The position numbers and the translations under genes are program-made. Below the pieces are notes generated by a model. The model made no database searches. It worked only from the letters and a program-made list of their open reading frames with translations, and was not told the origin of the DNA. 64,000 nucleotides of DNA from Streptococcus mitis (GTDB taxonomy: Bacteria > Bacillota > Bacilli > Lactobacillales > Streptococcaceae): the NCBI RefSeq assembly GCF_002096845.1, contig NZ_NCVK01000045.1:61973-125972 (forward strand). The letters run 5' to 3'. Below, piece after piece: positions 15,762 to 25,613 of this stretch; position 1 is the stretch's first letter, and each line of letters begins with the position of its first letter.

Positions 15762-16707
15762 TGTCGCCAAACTTGCAGGCGTCAGCCCTACTACCGTTTC
15801 TCGGGTTATCAATAAAAAAGGGTATTTATCTGAGAAAACCATTCAAAAAGTTAATGAAGCCATGCGGGAATTGGGCTATAAACCCAACAACCTAGCTCGT
15901 AGTCTGCAAGGAAAATCAGCTAAGTTAATCGGCTTGATTTTTCCCAATATTTCCAATGTTTTCTATGCAGAATTGATTGATAAACTGGAACACCAACTTT
16001 TTAAGAATGGTTACAAGACCATCATCTGCAACAGTGAGCACGATTCTGAGAAGGAACGCGAATACATCGAAATGTTGGAAGCCAATCAGGTGGACGGCAT
16101 CATTTCTGGTAGTCACAACTTGGGAATCGAAGACTACAATCGTGTGACCGCGCCAATTATTTCCTTTGACCGCAATCTGTCACCAGACATTCCTGTCGTA
16201 TCCTCTGACAACCACGCTGGTGGGGTTCTCGCAGCCCAGACCTTAGTCAAGACAGGTGCCCAGTCTATCATCATGATTACAGGGAATGACAATTCCAATT
16301 CGCCAACTGGACTACGCCACGCTGGTTTTGCATCCGTACTCCCCAAAGCACCTATTATCAATGTTTCCAGTGACTTTTCTCCCGTCAGAAAAGAAATGGA
16401 AATCAAGAATATCTTGACTCGACAAAAGCCAGATGCCATCTTTGCTTCGGATGACTTAACAGCTATTCTGGTTATTAAAATTGCTCAGGAACTGGGAATT
16501 TCTGTACCAGAAGAGCTCAAGGTCATCGGTTACGATGGTACCTACTTTATCGAGAATTACTACCCTCAACTAGCTACTATTAAGCAACCCTTGGAAGAGA
16601 TTGCCTGCCTTACTGTTGACCTCCTCTTGCAAAAGATTGAAGGCAAGGAAGTTGCGACAACTGGTTACTTTTTACCAGTTACATTATTACCAGGAAAAAG
16701 TATTTAA
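15742..16707 (+). CDS. scrR: LacI-family sucrose operon repressor
   Basis: ScrR represses the scr genes until sucrose metabolites are present. The 321-residue protein starts with a LacI helix-turn-helix, LTDVAKLAGVSPTTVSRVIN (residues 5-24), with the hinge helix NLARSLQGKSAKLIGLIFP after it, and a periplasmic-binding-protein-like sensor domain ending IKQPLEEIACLTVDLLLQ. Its start overlaps scrB by 20 nt, so the two are cotranscribed. CG-centred operators in the scrA/scrB spacer are the expected targets. Confidence 0.93.
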   Translation: MVAKLTDVAKLAGVSPTTVSRVINKKGYLSEKTIQKVNEAMRELGYKPNNLARSLQGKSAKLIGLIFPNISNVFYAELIDKLEHQLFKNGYKTIICNSEHDSEKEREYIEMLEANQVDGIISGSHNLGIEDYNRVTAPIISFDRNLSPDIPVVSSDNHAGGVLAAQTLVKTGAQSIIMITGNDNSNSPTGLRHAGFASVLPKAPIINVSSDFSPVRKEMEIKNILTRQKPDAIFASDDLTAILVIKIAQELGISVPEELKVIGYDGTYFIENYYPQLATIKQPLEEIACLTVDLLLQKIEGKEVATTGYFLPVTLLPGKSI

Positions 16708-16813
16708 TACTCTTCGAAAATCAAATTCAAACCACGTCAGCGTCGCCTTACCGTACTCAAGTACAGCTTGCGGCTAGCTTCCTAGTTTGCTCTTTGATTT
16801 TCATTGAGTATAA
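16708..16813. repeat. BOX element (boxA-boxC, no boxB)
   Basis: The stretch begins TACTCTTCGAAAATCAAATT, contains CCACGTCAGCGTCGCCTTACC (boxA) and ends with GCGGCTAGCTTCCTAGTTTGC and TTTGATTTTCATTGAGTATA (boxC). The boxB module is absent; a short ACTCAAGTACAG joiner replaces it. Its ends are complementary, so it can fold into one long hairpin. BOX elements are interspersed repeats of S. pneumoniae and close relatives. It sits directly after the scrR stop. Confidence 0.9.
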
Positions 16814-16820
16814 GCACAAG

Positions 16821-16851
16821 AAAACTCAGACCAATTCGTCTGAGTTTTTTT
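16821..16851. terminator. Bidirectional terminator between scrR and mvaA
   Basis: AAAACTCAGAC pairs with GTCTGAGTTTT across a 6-nt loop, followed on the plus strand by a run of T. It ends scrBR and overlaps the end of the convergent mvaA gene, whose stop lies in the right-hand flank. Confidence 0.85.
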
Positions 16852-18124
16852 ATGATCTTAAGTTTTCTAGATAACGCTGGGCAGTCTCTAGGTTAAAGGT
16901 TTTATCTGCGATGAGGCGTTCGACTAGGGGAGCTACCTCGGATTCACTAGCACCTGCTAGAAGAGCTAAGGATTTGGCCTGCAATTTCATGTGGCCTTGC
17001 TGAATGCCTGTGCTGACCAAGGCTTTGAGGGCCGCAAAATTTTGGGCAAGTCCGATAGACACGATAATCTGGGCTAATTCTTTGGCAGAAGGATTTCCCA
17101 GTAGTTCATGACTGAGAGCTACACGAGGGTTGAGTCCGATAGAACCACCCTTGGTCGCCACAGGCATGGGCAGAGTCATCTCACCTACCAATTCTTCTCT
17201 TTCAAGGTCCAGTGTCCAGCAACTAAAACCTTGGTAGCGTCCATCTCGACTGGCAAAGGCATGAGCTCCCGCCTCAATGGCACGCCAGTCATTACCAGTG
17301 GCAATCAAAATGGCATCAATACCGTTAAAAATTCCTTTATTGTGGGTAGCTGCTCGATAAGGATCAGCCTGCGCAAACTGACTAGCCAAAGCTATTTTCT
17401 CCGCAATTTCTCGTCCTTGATCCTTTTGGCGGCTCAAGTAGCGAAAGGCGATGCGACAGCTTGCTGTTACCAGAGAATCGGTCGCGTAATTAGACAGGAT
17501 TCCCATGAGACTTTGTCCCTGACTGAGTTCTTCTAAGACTGGTTTCAAGGCCTCCAGCATAGTGTTGAGCATATTGGCTCCCATAGCTTCTTGGGTATCG
17601 ACATGGAGATAAACAACGAGAAAGTCTGTTTCACCTTTTATCTGCTTTACATGCAAATCACGCGCCCCGCCCCCGCGTTTAACGATAGAAGGATAAGCTT
17701 GATTGGCAAGCTCCAAGAGTTCAGCCTTCTTGCTGGCAATCTTCTCTTGCGCTAGATCTGGATCATCAACTTGATAAAGGGCTACCTGACCAATCATCTG
17801 ACGCTGATGGACTTGTGCGGTAAAACCGCCTGCACGCTTGATGATTTTACTGGCATAGCTGGCTGCAGCAACCACGGACGGTTCTTCTGTCACATAGGGA
17901 ACTGTGTATTCCTGACCGTTAACGAGAACCTCTGGGACCAGCGAATAAGGCAGAGAAAAAGTTCCCACTACATTCTCACTCAGCTGGTCTGCGACAGTCA
18001 CGCTAATTTGTTCATCCTGCTCCAGACTCTCTTGTCTCTCAGGACTAAGGAGCGCCTGAGCTTTTAACAGCTCGAGGCGCTCTTGGTATGATTTTTTAGA
18101 AAATCCATTCCAACTTATCTTCAT
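16850..18124 (-). CDS. mvaA: Hydroxymethylglutaryl-CoA reductase (class II)
   Basis: The enzyme reduces HMG-CoA to mevalonate, the committed step of isoprenoid synthesis in streptococci. The 424-residue protein has the catalytic glutamate motif EEPSVVAAAS near residue 80, the catalytic lysine region THNKGIFNGIDAI near 260, an aspartate-bearing NAD(P)-site region and the late histidine QQGHMKLQ near 375. Class II length and motifs match. The start overlaps the mvaS stop by one base (TAATG), so the pair is translationally coupled. Confidence 0.94.
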   Translation of the reverse strand: MKISWNGFSKKSYQERLELLKAQALLSPERQESLEQDEQISVTVADQLSENVVGTFSLPYSLVPEVLVNGQEYTVPYVTEEPSVVAAASYASKIIKRAGGFTAQVHQRQMIGQVALYQVDDPDLAQEKIASKKAELLELANQAYPSIVKRGGGARDLHVKQIKGETDFLVVYLHVDTQEAMGANMLNTMLEALKPVLEELSQGQSLMGILSNYATDSLVTASCRIAFRYLSRQKDQGREIAEKIALASQFAQADPYRAATHNKGIFNGIDAILIATGNDWRAIEAGAHAFASRDGRYQGFSCWTLDLEREELVGEMTLPMPVATKGGSIGLNPRVALSHELLGNPSAKELAQIIVSIGLAQNFAALKALVSTGIQQGHMKLQAKSLALLAGASESEVAPLVERLIADKTFNLETAQRYLENLRS

Positions 18125-19296
18125 TATTTTTCAACCTTGCTATAACGGCGTTGGTGGTCCACAATTTCAACCAAGGCAAAATCTTGATTTTCATAGCCAG
18201 CAAACTGGGCAGAGTTTGTTTCATCTAAGTCTACTTCCTCAAAGAAGACTTTTTCATAGTCTGCAACGGATAGGGCAGTTCGTTGGTTGAGTTTGTTCAA
18301 GCGGTCTTTATCTAGATATGCTTCATATCCTTCAACCAATTCACCACTGAAGAACTCAGCCACAGCACCACTTCCGTAACTATAAAGGGCAATTTTATCC
18401 CCAGCCTTCAAGCTATCTGTATTTTCCAAGAGAGACAAAAGTCCAAGGAAAAGTGAACCTGTGTAGATATTCCCCACCTTTTGACTGTAGAGAATAGACT
18501 GGTCAAAATGCTTTTGCAAGAGGTCTTTTTTCTCTTGAGGCAGGCTCTTATCCATAATTTTTTTCAAGCCTTTTAGCGCTAATTTAGGGTAAGGCAAGTG
18601 GAAGCAAACAGCCGCAAAATCATCCAAAGTAAGCTGGTAGCGTTTTTGGTATTCAAGCCAAGTCGTTTTCAAACTATCCAAGTATTGCTGGGTAGAATAG
18701 ACACCATTTACATAAGGAGTTGTTGAGTAATTTGGACGCCAGAAATCCATGATGTCACGGGTTTGAGCTACATTGTCATTATTGAAGGCCATAATGCGTG
18801 GATTTTGTGTAATTAACATGGCCACACTGCCAGCACCCTGAGTTGGTTCTCCTGGAGTTTCAATACCGTATTTAGCAATATCACTGGCAATGACCAAAAC
18901 CTTGGACTCTGGAGAATTTTCCACATGCAATTTGGCATAATGAAGGGCAGCTGTCGCTCCATAGCAGGCTTCTTTAATCTCGAAACTACGAGCAAAAGGC
19001 TGGATTCCCAGCAAACCATGCACAAAGACGGCCGCAGCTTTACTTTGGTCAATTCCTGACTCAGTAGCCACAATGACCATATCAATTTCTGCTCTTTCTT
19101 GCTCAGTTAAAATAGAGTCACTAGCACTGGCTGCCAAGGTCACGATATCCTCAGTTAGAGGCGCAATACTCAATTCCTTGAGTAAGAGTCCTTTGCTTAA
19201 TTTTTCAGGGTCAATTCCCCTCGCTTCTGCTAAGTCTTGTAATTTCAAGACATATTGACTGGTCGCAAAACCAATCTTATCAATACCGATTGTCAT
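18124..19296 (-). CDS. mvaS: Hydroxymethylglutaryl-CoA synthase
   Basis: It condenses acetyl-CoA with acetoacetyl-CoA to HMG-CoA. Over 390 residues it shows ATESGIDQSK (catalytic Glu) near residue 80, the nucleophile Cys in KEACYGATAALH near 110, and the catalytic His in CFHLPYPKLAL near 233. I chose the ATG at 19296 (MTIGIDKIGF) because AGAGGT stands before it; a longer frame starts 8 codons earlier without a convincing SD. It leads the mvaS-mvaA pair; the enzymes after mevalonate lie elsewhere. Confidence 0.94.
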   Translation of the reverse strand: MTIGIDKIGFATSQYVLKLQDLAEARGIDPEKLSKGLLLKELSIAPLTEDIVTLAASASDSILTEQERAEIDMVIVATESGIDQSKAAAVFVHGLLGIQPFARSFEIKEACYGATAALHYAKLHVENSPESKVLVIASDIAKYGIETPGEPTQGAGSVAMLITQNPRIMAFNNDNVAQTRDIMDFWRPNYSTTPYVNGVYSTQQYLDSLKTTWLEYQKRYQLTLDDFAAVCFHLPYPKLALKGLKKIMDKSLPQEKKDLLQKHFDQSILYSQKVGNIYTGSLFLGLLSLLENTDSLKAGDKIALYSYGSGAVAEFFSGELVEGYEAYLDKDRLNKLNQRTALSVADYEKVFFEEVDLDETNSAQFAGYENQDFALVEIVDHQRRYSKVEK

Positions 19297-19340
19297 ATTT
19301 ACCTCTGTTTTATCATTCATGTAAAAAATCGTTCTATACT

Positions 19341-19349
19341 ATTTTATCA
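19341..19349 (-). promoter_or_regulatory. Extended -10 promoter of mvaS-mvaA
   Basis: Minus-strand TGATAAAAT is a TGn extended -10 about 45 nt before the mvaS start. TTTACT, slightly further upstream, is a possible but poorly spaced -35. Confidence 0.45.
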
Positions 19350-19374
19350 CAAATAGCAGTAAAAGAGAGAAAAA

Positions 19375-19397
19375 AGACTTGATTCACCAAATCAAGT
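19375..19397 (-). terminator. Terminator after the ThrE-like operon
   Basis: GACTTGATT and AATCAAGTC form a 9-bp stem with a 5-nt loop. On the minus strand it is followed by TTTTTT and lies 11 nt past the downstream exporter gene's stop. Confidence 0.85.
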
Positions 19398-19408
19398 CCC
19401 TTATGAAT

Positions 19409-19858
19409 CTAACTATTTTGCGACTTTCGTAAGTAGGAATAAAGTCTGAGAATCACTGTTCCACTAGCCATTCCAATAGAGATTACCAGAGCCAACATGA
19501 CAACCAAGGTAGCACTGGCAATGGCATGACTGTAATCTCCTGTCACAAAAAAGGCAGTTGTCCGATAGGAGAGATAACCCGGAACCAGAGGTGCCAAGAT
19601 GGCCAAGATAAAGACCACAGCAGGTGTCTTATAAAGAATACTTAAAATCTGGCTGACACAAGAACCGATAATGGCTGCAATAAAAGTAGCCACAATAACA
19701 TTGGTCGGTTCCTTGAGCAAAAGATAGATTAGCCAGACAGCCATGCCCAAAATCCCTCCAGGCAAGAGCATAGACCGTTGAACATTGAGTACGATTAAAA
19801 AAGTGATAATAGCAAGAAGACTTGCCACTGCTTGTAATAAAAAGGTTGTTAGTGTCAT
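19409..19858 (-). CDS. ThrE-like exporter, small subunit (ThrE_2/YjjB family)
   Basis: A 149-residue membrane protein with about four or five hydrophobic segments, including LIVLNVQRSMLLPGGILGMAVWLIY and ILAILAPLVPGYLSYRTTAFFV. The AxLxPLVPGxxxYR segment is typical of the C-terminal half of ThrE threonine/serine exporters, here a separate gene. It follows the larger subunit gene with a 1-nt spacer and ends at a terminator. Together they probably form an amino-acid or small-acid exporter; the substrate is not shown by the sequence. Confidence 0.82.
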   Translation of the reverse strand: MTLTTFLLQAVASLLAIITFLIVLNVQRSMLLPGGILGMAVWLIYLLLKEPTNVIVATFIAAIIGSCVSQILSILYKTPAVVFILAILAPLVPGYLSYRTTAFFVTGDYSHAIASATLVVMLALVISIGMASGTVILRLYSYLRKSQNS

Positions 19859-19859
19859 A

Positions 19860-20618
19860 TTAATTCATCAATACCAAGGCGACAGAAGTTCCTGCCCCTA
19901 AAGCAAGGGTAATGAGCAGGGATTCAAACATCTTACTCATACCAGAGTTTATGTGGTTGGTCATAATATCCCGAACCGCATTGGTCAAGGCAATTCCTGG
20001 TACAAACGGCATGACCGCACCAGCTATAATCAAATCTGCCGTTGAAGGAAAACCTGTGTAGCGAGCCCAAAACTGGGCAATCATCCCAAACACAAAAGCT
20101 CCAGCAAAGGCCGTCACAAAGGGAATTCGGATAAACTTCTCCACATAAAGGGAAAAGGCAAAACCAAATAAGGTAGCCACTCCTGCCCCAAGTGCGTCGT
20201 AGATATTTCCACTAAACATAACTGAAAAGAAAGGGGCACTAAAGGTCGCAGCCAGAGTCACCTGCACCTTGGTATAGGGAAGCGGTTGAGCTTGCAAGAC
20301 CGTCAATTGCTTGAAGGCTGTCTCTAAATCAATCCGCCCCCCAACCAGCTGACGAGAAATCTGGTTCACATCGCAGACTTTTTCGATGTTATAAGAAGAT
20401 GAGGTCACGCGTTTCATTCGCGAAATATTGGTATTTTCAATGGAAAAAAAGATGGCAGCAGGCATAGCAAGAACATTGCAATCCACAATCCCCTGCGAAT
20501 GCGCGATCCGAATCATGGTATCTTCTACACGATGAATCTCTGAGCCACTTTTGAGAAGAATGGTTCCAGCTAACATAATCACATCAATAACTGCATTTAA
20601 TTCTTTTGACTCTTCCAT
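19860..20618 (-). CDS. ThrE-like exporter, large subunit (DUF1212/YjjP family)
   Basis: The 252-residue protein starts with a soluble N-terminal part carrying LLKSGSEIHRVEDTMIRIAHSQGI, the family's conserved motif, then about five membrane segments (from residue 115 on; FVPGIALTNAVRDIM near the end). It is the DUF1212 half of a split ThrE. AAAGGAGGA precedes the ATG. It heads the two-gene operon behind an extended -10 promoter. Confidence 0.84.
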   Translation of the reverse strand: MEESKELNAVIDVIMLAGTILLKSGSEIHRVEDTMIRIAHSQGIVDCNVLAMPAAIFFSIENTNISRMKRVTSSSYNIEKVCDVNQISRQLVGGRIDLETAFKQLTVLQAQPLPYTKVQVTLAATFSAPFFSVMFSGNIYDALGAGVATLFGFAFSLYVEKFIRIPFVTAFAGAFVFGMIAQFWARYTGFPSTADLIIAGAVMPFVPGIALTNAVRDIMTNHINSGMSKMFESLLITLALGAGTSVALVLMN

Positions 20619-20645
20619 GCTTTCCTCCTTTTATCAACTTCCTCT

Positions 20646-20654
20646 ATTCTATCA
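20646..20654 (-). promoter_or_regulatory. Extended -10 promoter of the ThrE-like operon
   Basis: TGATAGAAT on the minus strand, 28 nt before the start codon, just past the stkP terminator. No strong -35 is seen. Confidence 0.5.
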
Positions 20655-20676
20655 CAAATCCGGACTCAAAAAAAAT

Positions 20677-20700
20677 CTTTGCCATGAAATCATGACAAAG
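20677..20700 (-). terminator. Terminator after stkP
   Basis: CTTTGTCATG and CATGGCAAAG (minus-strand reading) form a 10-bp stem with one mismatch and an ATTT loop, followed by eight T. It ends the long gmk-to-stkP transcription unit 6 nt after the stkP stop. Confidence 0.88.
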
Positions 20701-20706
20701 ATTCGT

Positions 20707-22608
20707 TTAATCACGAGAATTTTCGTGGTTGCCTTCACTACTTGATTGAGTAGTAGCAGGTGCATTCCCTCGTTGATTTCCTTGTTGGTTCCCCTGACTT
20801 GGTGTTGTAGTAGAACCTTGGTTTCCACGTTGGGATGGTGCTGATGATGACGTTGACGGTGGTGTTTTTGGTTTGTAGATTGAAATCTTGACACGCGTCT
20901 TAGTCAAATCAACCTTTTCACCCGCTTTTGGACTCTGTTCAACGACTGTACCCTCAGCAGTTCCATCAGGAGCTGTCGACACTTCTACAACTTCAATATT
21001 GGCTTCTTTAATACCGACAATTTGAACGAGATTGTTTTTAGTAAATTCGAGACTAGATCCTTTATAACTTGGCATAGAAACGCTGGTTACTTTCTTAGCA
21101 ACGGTTAAGGTAATCGTTGAGGCCTTGCTCAAATCATAGGTTGTTCCAGCAGCTGGACTCTGTCTGAGAACAGTTCCTGCTTCGCTCTCACTTGATTCTT
21201 CTTCCTCAATTTTGATGAGATTTTCAGGAACCTTCTTCTGCTTGAGTTCTGCAATAACATCTGTGGATTTACGGCCGATATAGTTACTCAATTGGAAGGA
21301 TTGCTTGCCTGATGAGACAACCAAATTGATTTTCGAACCTTCTTTTCGACCAGTTCCAGCGTCAGGATCTGTACGGATAATCCGCCCTTCTTCCACCTTT
21401 TCACTAGCCTCTGATTTCTCCTCGCCAATCTCAAAATTGGCTTTCTTGAGCGTTTCCTTGGCTTCCGCAACTGTCTGACCTGCCACATCTGGAATGGCAA
21501 TGGTTGCAGGAGTTCTGGATAATATCCAAATCAGAGAGGCTGCCACCAATACAATGCTGGCCAACAAAATCATATAACGAACTCTAAATTTCCGTTTCTT
21601 AACAGGCTTGGTTGCGTAATTGTCTTCTGAAGCCTGCTGACTCGACTTGGCAGCCTGTGGCTTCGGACTTTGTGTTTGAACCTTAGGAATCGAAGTCAAG
21701 GTACTCTGGGATACTTTTGGTAGAGTCTTGGTGTCCGCCTTAGTAGTATCATTAAATACCAGTTTAGGCTCATTACGACGATTGTAAGACAAGCTACTAG
21801 ACAAGTCCACATACATCTCTGCAACTGACTGATAACGATCTGTCAATTTCTTGGCAGTTGCCTTGATAACAACATTCTCCAAAGCCTGAGGCACAGATGG
21901 ATTTTCAGCTATAACTGACGGCAGTGGTTTCTGGAAATGCTGAAGGGCGATGGTCACCGCGCTATCCCCGTCATAAGGAATATGGCCTGTCAGCATCTCA
22001 TAGAAAATAATCCCCATGGCATAGATATCACTCTGTACAGTCGCCTTAGAACCACGAGCCTGCTCTGGTGACAAGTAATGAACTGAGCCCAGCATAGAGT
22101 TAGTCTGAGTCAGACTTGTCTCTGCAAAGGCTACCGCAATCCCAAAGTCTGTGACCTTGGCAGTCCCATCTGGTGTCAAAAGGATATTTTGAGGTTTCAA
22201 GTCCCTATGGACAATTCCTCTAGTATGGGCCAAGCGCATGGCTAGGAGGATTTGTCCCATAATACGGACTGCTTCTTCATTAGAAAGAGGATAGTGTTCC
22301 TTGATATAGCGTTTAAGGTCTAGTCCAGCAACATACTCCATTGCAAGATACTGTTGACCGTCTTCCTCACCAATATCTGTTATCCGAACGATATGAGGAT
22401 GGTCTAGATCTGCCATAGCTCTCGCTTCACGCTGAAAACGAGCTACAGCTATCGGGTCTGTCTGGTAGTTGGTTCTCAGAACCTTCACTGCCACTTCTTC
22501 CCCATCTAAGATTAAGTCTTTGGCTAGGTAGACATCCGCCATGCCTCCTCGACCAATCTGTTTGACAATCCGATAGCGTCCGGCAAAAATCTTGCCGATT
22601 TGGATCAT
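20707..22608 (-). CDS. stkP: Eukaryotic-type Ser/Thr protein kinase StkP with three PASTA repeats
   Basis: StkP is the membrane kinase that couples cell-wall state to division. The 633-residue protein has a Hanks-type kinase domain (GRGGMADVY glycine loop, AVKVL lysine, [20 protein letters not shown]), a juxtamembrane linker with many Thr/Ser/Lys, one membrane helix (about residues 347-367), and then three extracellular PASTA repeats (about 370-437, 438-508, 509-580). A Ser/Gln/Asn/Gly-rich tail of about 50 residues follows, unlike pneumococcal StkP. S. pneumoniae StkP is known to have four PASTA repeats, so one internal repeat is missing here. Its start overlaps the phpP stop by 4 nt (ATGA), so kinase and phosphatase are coupled. 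Confidence 0.95.
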   Translation of the reverse strand: MIQIGKIFAGRYRIVKQIGRGGMADVYLAKDLILDGEEVAVKVLRTNYQTDPIAVARFQREARAMADLDHPHIVRITDIGEEDGQQYLAMEYVAGLDLKRYIKEHYPLSNEEAVRIMGQILLAMRLAHTRGIVHRDLKPQNILLTPDGTAKVTDFGIAVAFAETSLTQTNSMLGSVHYLSPEQARGSKATVQSDIYAMGIIFYEMLTGHIPYDGDSAVTIALQHFQKPLPSVIAENPSVPQALENVVIKATAKKLTDRYQSVAEMYVDLSSSLSYNRRNEPKLVFNDTTKADTKTLPKVSQSTLTSIPKVQTQSPKPQAAKSSQQASEDNYATKPVKKRKFRVRYMILLASIVLVAASLIWILSRTPATIAIPDVAGQTVAEAKETLKKANFEIGEEKSEASEKVEEGRIIRTDPDAGTGRKEGSKINLVVSSGKQSFQLSNYIGRKSTDVIAELKQKKVPENLIKIEEEESSESEAGTVLRQSPAAGTTYDLSKASTITLTVAKKVTSVSMPSYKGSSLEFTKNNLVQIVGIKEANIEVVEVSTAPDGTAEGTVVEQSPKAGEKVDLTKTRVKISIYKPKTPPSTSSSAPSQRGNQGSTTTPSQGNQQGNQRGNAPATTQSSSEGNHENSRD

Positions 22609-23345
22609 TCTGCATCCTCCTCGTTCATAGAAACAAGGGCAACCGTAATGTTGTCTAAACCTCCTGCATTGTTAGCAAAACGCACGAGCGTCGCTGTTTT
22701 ATCTGCCAAAGGAATATCACTGGTTACAATATCACAAATCTCACTGCCTGAAATCATGTTAGTCAAACCATCACTATTGAGCAAGAGATAGTCACCTGAC
22801 TCAAGAATAACTGTTCCAAAATCAGGCTGAATTTCATCTTTTTGCCCGATAGACTGGGTAATAATATTTTTCTGTGGATGGCTAGCTGCTTCTTCTGGTG
22901 TCAATTGACCTGCCTTGAGCAATTCATTGACCAAGGAATGATCGCTCGTTAATTGGTGGTATTCTTCCCCACGAATCAAACCGATACGAGAATCCCCAAT
23001 GTGGGCATAGATAGCCTGATTGCCAATAATAGCAACAGCCTCGAGAGTTGTTCCCATTCCTTTATAGGCATCATCTTGTCCAAGTTGATGAATCTTTTGA
23101 TTTTCAATTTCTAGGTAATTAGCGAACCATTCACGCACTTCATTGACTGTATCGATTTGGGTATCAACCCAAGCTATACCTAGGTCTGTTACCGCCATTT
23201 CACTAGCGATATTCCCTGCGCGATGACCTCCCATCCCATCAGCTAAAATAATCATAGTACGTCCAGCTCTATTGACATAGTGGTTGACATAGTCTTGGTT
23301 ATTTGTTCGTTTCTGACCAACATCTGTTAATAATGAAATTTCCAT
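22605..23345 (-). CDS. phpP: PP2C-family protein phosphatase PhpP
   Basis: PhpP dephosphorylates StkP and its targets. The 246-residue protein has the PP2C metal motifs: [12 protein letters not shown] near residue 7, [15 protein letters not shown] near 35 (two Asp ligands), [10 protein letters not shown] near 117, and the last aspartate in [12 protein letters not shown]. It lies between rsmB (14 nt) and stkP (ATGA overlap). Confidence 0.95.
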   Translation of the reverse strand: MEISLLTDVGQKRTNNQDYVNHYVNRAGRTMIILADGMGGHRAGNIASEMAVTDLGIAWVDTQIDTVNEVREWFANYLEIENQKIHQLGQDDAYKGMGTTLEAVAIIGNQAIYAHIGDSRIGLIRGEEYHQLTSDHSLVNELLKAGQLTPEEAASHPQKNIITQSIGQKDEIQPDFGTVILESGDYLLLNSDGLTNMISGSEICDIVTSDIPLADKTATLVRFANNAGGLDNITVALVSMNEEDAE

Positions 23346-23359
23346 GTGTCAGTTCCTTC

Positions 23360-24676
23360 CTAATCCGATATCTTGCGAAATTGACTGATGAAGAATCCAT
23401 CACTTCCATACAATTCAGGTGTAATGAGGATACAGCCGTCTTTCATGATATCCTTACATTCATGTTCTAGTTTTACCTGCTCGAACTCGGGATGACTTTC
23501 TAAAAAGGCCTCAACGACTTGAAAATTCTCCTCTGAAACAATGGTACAGGTACTATAAGTTATTATACCACCTTTGCCTAGTGTTTGACAAACACTACCT
23601 AATATTTCTAGCTGAATTTCCTGCAAGGACGCGAAATCTGCCGTTTCTTTATTGTATTTGATGTCTGGTTTTCGGCGCAAAAGACCGATTCCTGAACAGG
23701 GAGCATCTACTAAAATCTTATCAAATGAATTCTGACCAAAAAACTCATGTACCTTTCTGGCATCCAATTTTTGCGTTTGAACCCGATCTTCAACCCCTAG
23801 ACGTTGAGCATTTTCTTGGATTAAGTCCAACTTGTGGTCGTAAAGGTCCAAAGCCGTAACCTGACCTGTCGTGAGATAAGAGGCTATATGGGCTGTTTTC
23901 CCACCCGGAGCCGCACAGGCATCTAGAACCTGCTCATCACCTTGTAAATCAAGCGTCGGAGCAACCAGTTGACTAGACTCGTCTTGGATGGTAATGGCTC
24001 CATCCGCAAACAAATCATGGCCTGCAAAATGCCCCTGCTCCTTAACAAGACCAGAAGGAGACAAGGATGAATCACTGGCCTCCAACAAGGCTTTGACTTC
24101 CTCTTTTCGTCCTAGATCTGTTACACGAATGCTGGCCTTGTTTCGCACCAAGAGACTTTCAAAAATAGCTTGCGCTCGCTCCTCTCCGTATTCTTCCTTA
24201 AGTTTAGACACAAGCCAAACCGGGAGAGAATAGGCGATGGAGTCACGCTTGTTTTTTCGTTTGATGCTAGCAATATCTGGCCAGCCTTCACGCAAGATAC
24301 GGCGAAGGACAGCGTTGACCAATTTTTCACTGCCTTTTTTACGGACTTTGGCCAATTCTACTGCTTCATTGACCACAGCATGGTCTGGAATCTTATCCAG
24401 ATAGCGGAGCTGGTAGGCACTCATGAGGAGAAGGACGTAGAGCCAGCTGTCTAACTGATCTCTGTCTTCGATAAAGTGCGATAGGTACCATTCCAGAGTC
24501 AGTTTACGGGTTACCGTTCCATAGACCAGCTCTGTCACCAACCCCTTGTCTGCTACCGAAAGTTGACTTCCCTTGAGATGCTTATTTAAGGCGATATTTG
24601 AGTATGCTTGATTGATAAAAACATCCTCTAATACTGCTAGGGCTAAACTTCTAGCCGTTTCTACTTTAGTCACCAA
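23360..24676 (-). CDS. rsmB: 16S rRNA (cytosine(967)-C(5))-methyltransferase
   Basis: RsmB makes m5C967 in 16S rRNA. Of its 438 residues, the first 140 form a NusB-like domain ([20 protein letters not shown]). The methyltransferase part has the SAM motif [14 protein letters not shown] near 255, VDAPCSGIG near 320 and the catalytic cysteine region TYSTCTI near 380. The start is TTG (24676) or GTG (24673), both behind AGGAG, and it overlaps fmt by 11 nt. Confidence 0.93.
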   Translation of the reverse strand: MVTKVETARSLALAVLEDVFINQAYSNIALNKHLKGSQLSVADKGLVTELVYGTVTRKLTLEWYLSHFIEDRDQLDSWLYVLLLMSAYQLRYLDKIPDHAVVNEAVELAKVRKKGSEKLVNAVLRRILREGWPDIASIKRKNKRDSIAYSLPVWLVSKLKEEYGEERAQAIFESLLVRNKASIRVTDLGRKEEVKALLEASDSSLSPSGLVKEQGHFAGHDLFADGAITIQDESSQLVAPTLDLQGDEQVLDACAAPGGKTAHIASYLTTGQVTALDLYDHKLDLIQENAQRLGVEDRVQTQKLDARKVHEFFGQNSFDKILVDAPCSGIGLLRRKPDIKYNKETADFASLQEIQLEILGSVCQTLGKGGIITYSTCTIVSEENFQVVEAFLESHPEFEQVKLEHECKDIMKDGCILITPELYGSDGFFISQFRKISD

Positions 24677-25601
24677 ATCGTTCTCCTACAGTCAATGTAC
24701 GTCCAACTCCGTTGAGGAAGGAAGCAATGTCCATCTTAGGTTTACCAGCTGGCTGCACTTGTTTGAGGGATAGAGCCCCTTCTGCCGTTGCGACAATAAA
24801 TTCTTTCTTGCCAATAGAGATAATCTCTCCTGGATTTCCCTGACCTTCTACTGCTAGGGCTTCATAAATCTTAAAGCGGTCGCCCTTAAGGAAAGTATGG
24901 GCAACCGGCCAGGGGTTCATCCCACGGATTTGGTTAAAGAGTTGACGATTGCTTTTATTCCAGTCTAATTTTTCTTCCTCTGGCTTGATATTTGGCGAGA
25001 AAGTGACCTGACTTGGATCCTGCGGTTCAGGTTGGATTTCTCCAGCAATATAGGCAGGCAAAGTATCCAAAAGCAAATCACGACCAACTAGCGCCAATTT
25101 CTCAAACAAGGTGCCGACGTTGTCCTCATCCGTGATCGGAATGCTACGACGAGAAATCATATCTCCTGCATCCATTTCCTTCACCATTTCCATAATGGTC
25201 ACACCAGCCTCCTCATCACCTTGAATCAAGGCGTAATGGATAGGCGCACCACCACGGTGTTTAGGAAGGAGGGAGGCGTGAACGTTGACCGCAAAATCCA
25301 TGCTATCAAGGAGTTTGCTTGGGAGAAACTGACCAAAAGCAGCTGTCACAATTCCATCTGCTCCTAACTGCATAATAGCTTCCATCTCTAGGCTTCCAGA
25401 TAGTTTTTCAGGTTGGTAGATAGGAAGTCCTGCCTCTTTGGCAGCTTGTTTAACTGGGGTTTCCTGGATAACTTTTTTACGTCCGACAGCACGGTCTGGC
25501 TGGGTCACAACGGCTAGAATTTCGTAACGGTCATCTGTCAAAAGTCCTTTTAAGACTGTTGCTGAAAAGTCGGGTGTCCCCATAAAGATTAATTTTGTCA
25601 T
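24666..25601 (-). CDS. fmt: Methionyl-tRNA formyltransferase
   Basis: Fmt formylates initiator Met-tRNA. The 311-residue protein has the opening [15 protein letters not shown], the catalytic Asn/His/Asp region ([20 protein letters not shown] and [13 protein letters not shown]) and a C-terminal OB-type domain from about residue 205. AAGGAG precedes the ATG. It lies between priA (12 nt) and rsmB in a compact operon. Confidence 0.95.
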   Translation of the reverse strand: MTKLIFMGTPDFSATVLKGLLTDDRYEILAVVTQPDRAVGRKKVIQETPVKQAAKEAGLPIYQPEKLSGSLEMEAIMQLGADGIVTAAFGQFLPSKLLDSMDFAVNVHASLLPKHRGGAPIHYALIQGDEEAGVTIMEMVKEMDAGDMISRRSIPITDEDNVGTLFEKLALVGRDLLLDTLPAYIAGEIQPEPQDPSQVTFSPNIKPEEEKLDWNKSNRQLFNQIRGMNPWPVAHTFLKGDRFKIYEALAVEGQGNPGEIISIGKKEFIVATAEGALSLKQVQPAGKPKMDIASFLNGVGRTLTVGERFGD

Positions 25602-25613
25602 ATCTTCTCCTTC

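Noticed and set aside
16708..16813. RUP element next to scrR
   Set aside because: Its ends and internal motifs are those of boxA and boxC, not of the IS630-like RUP repeat.
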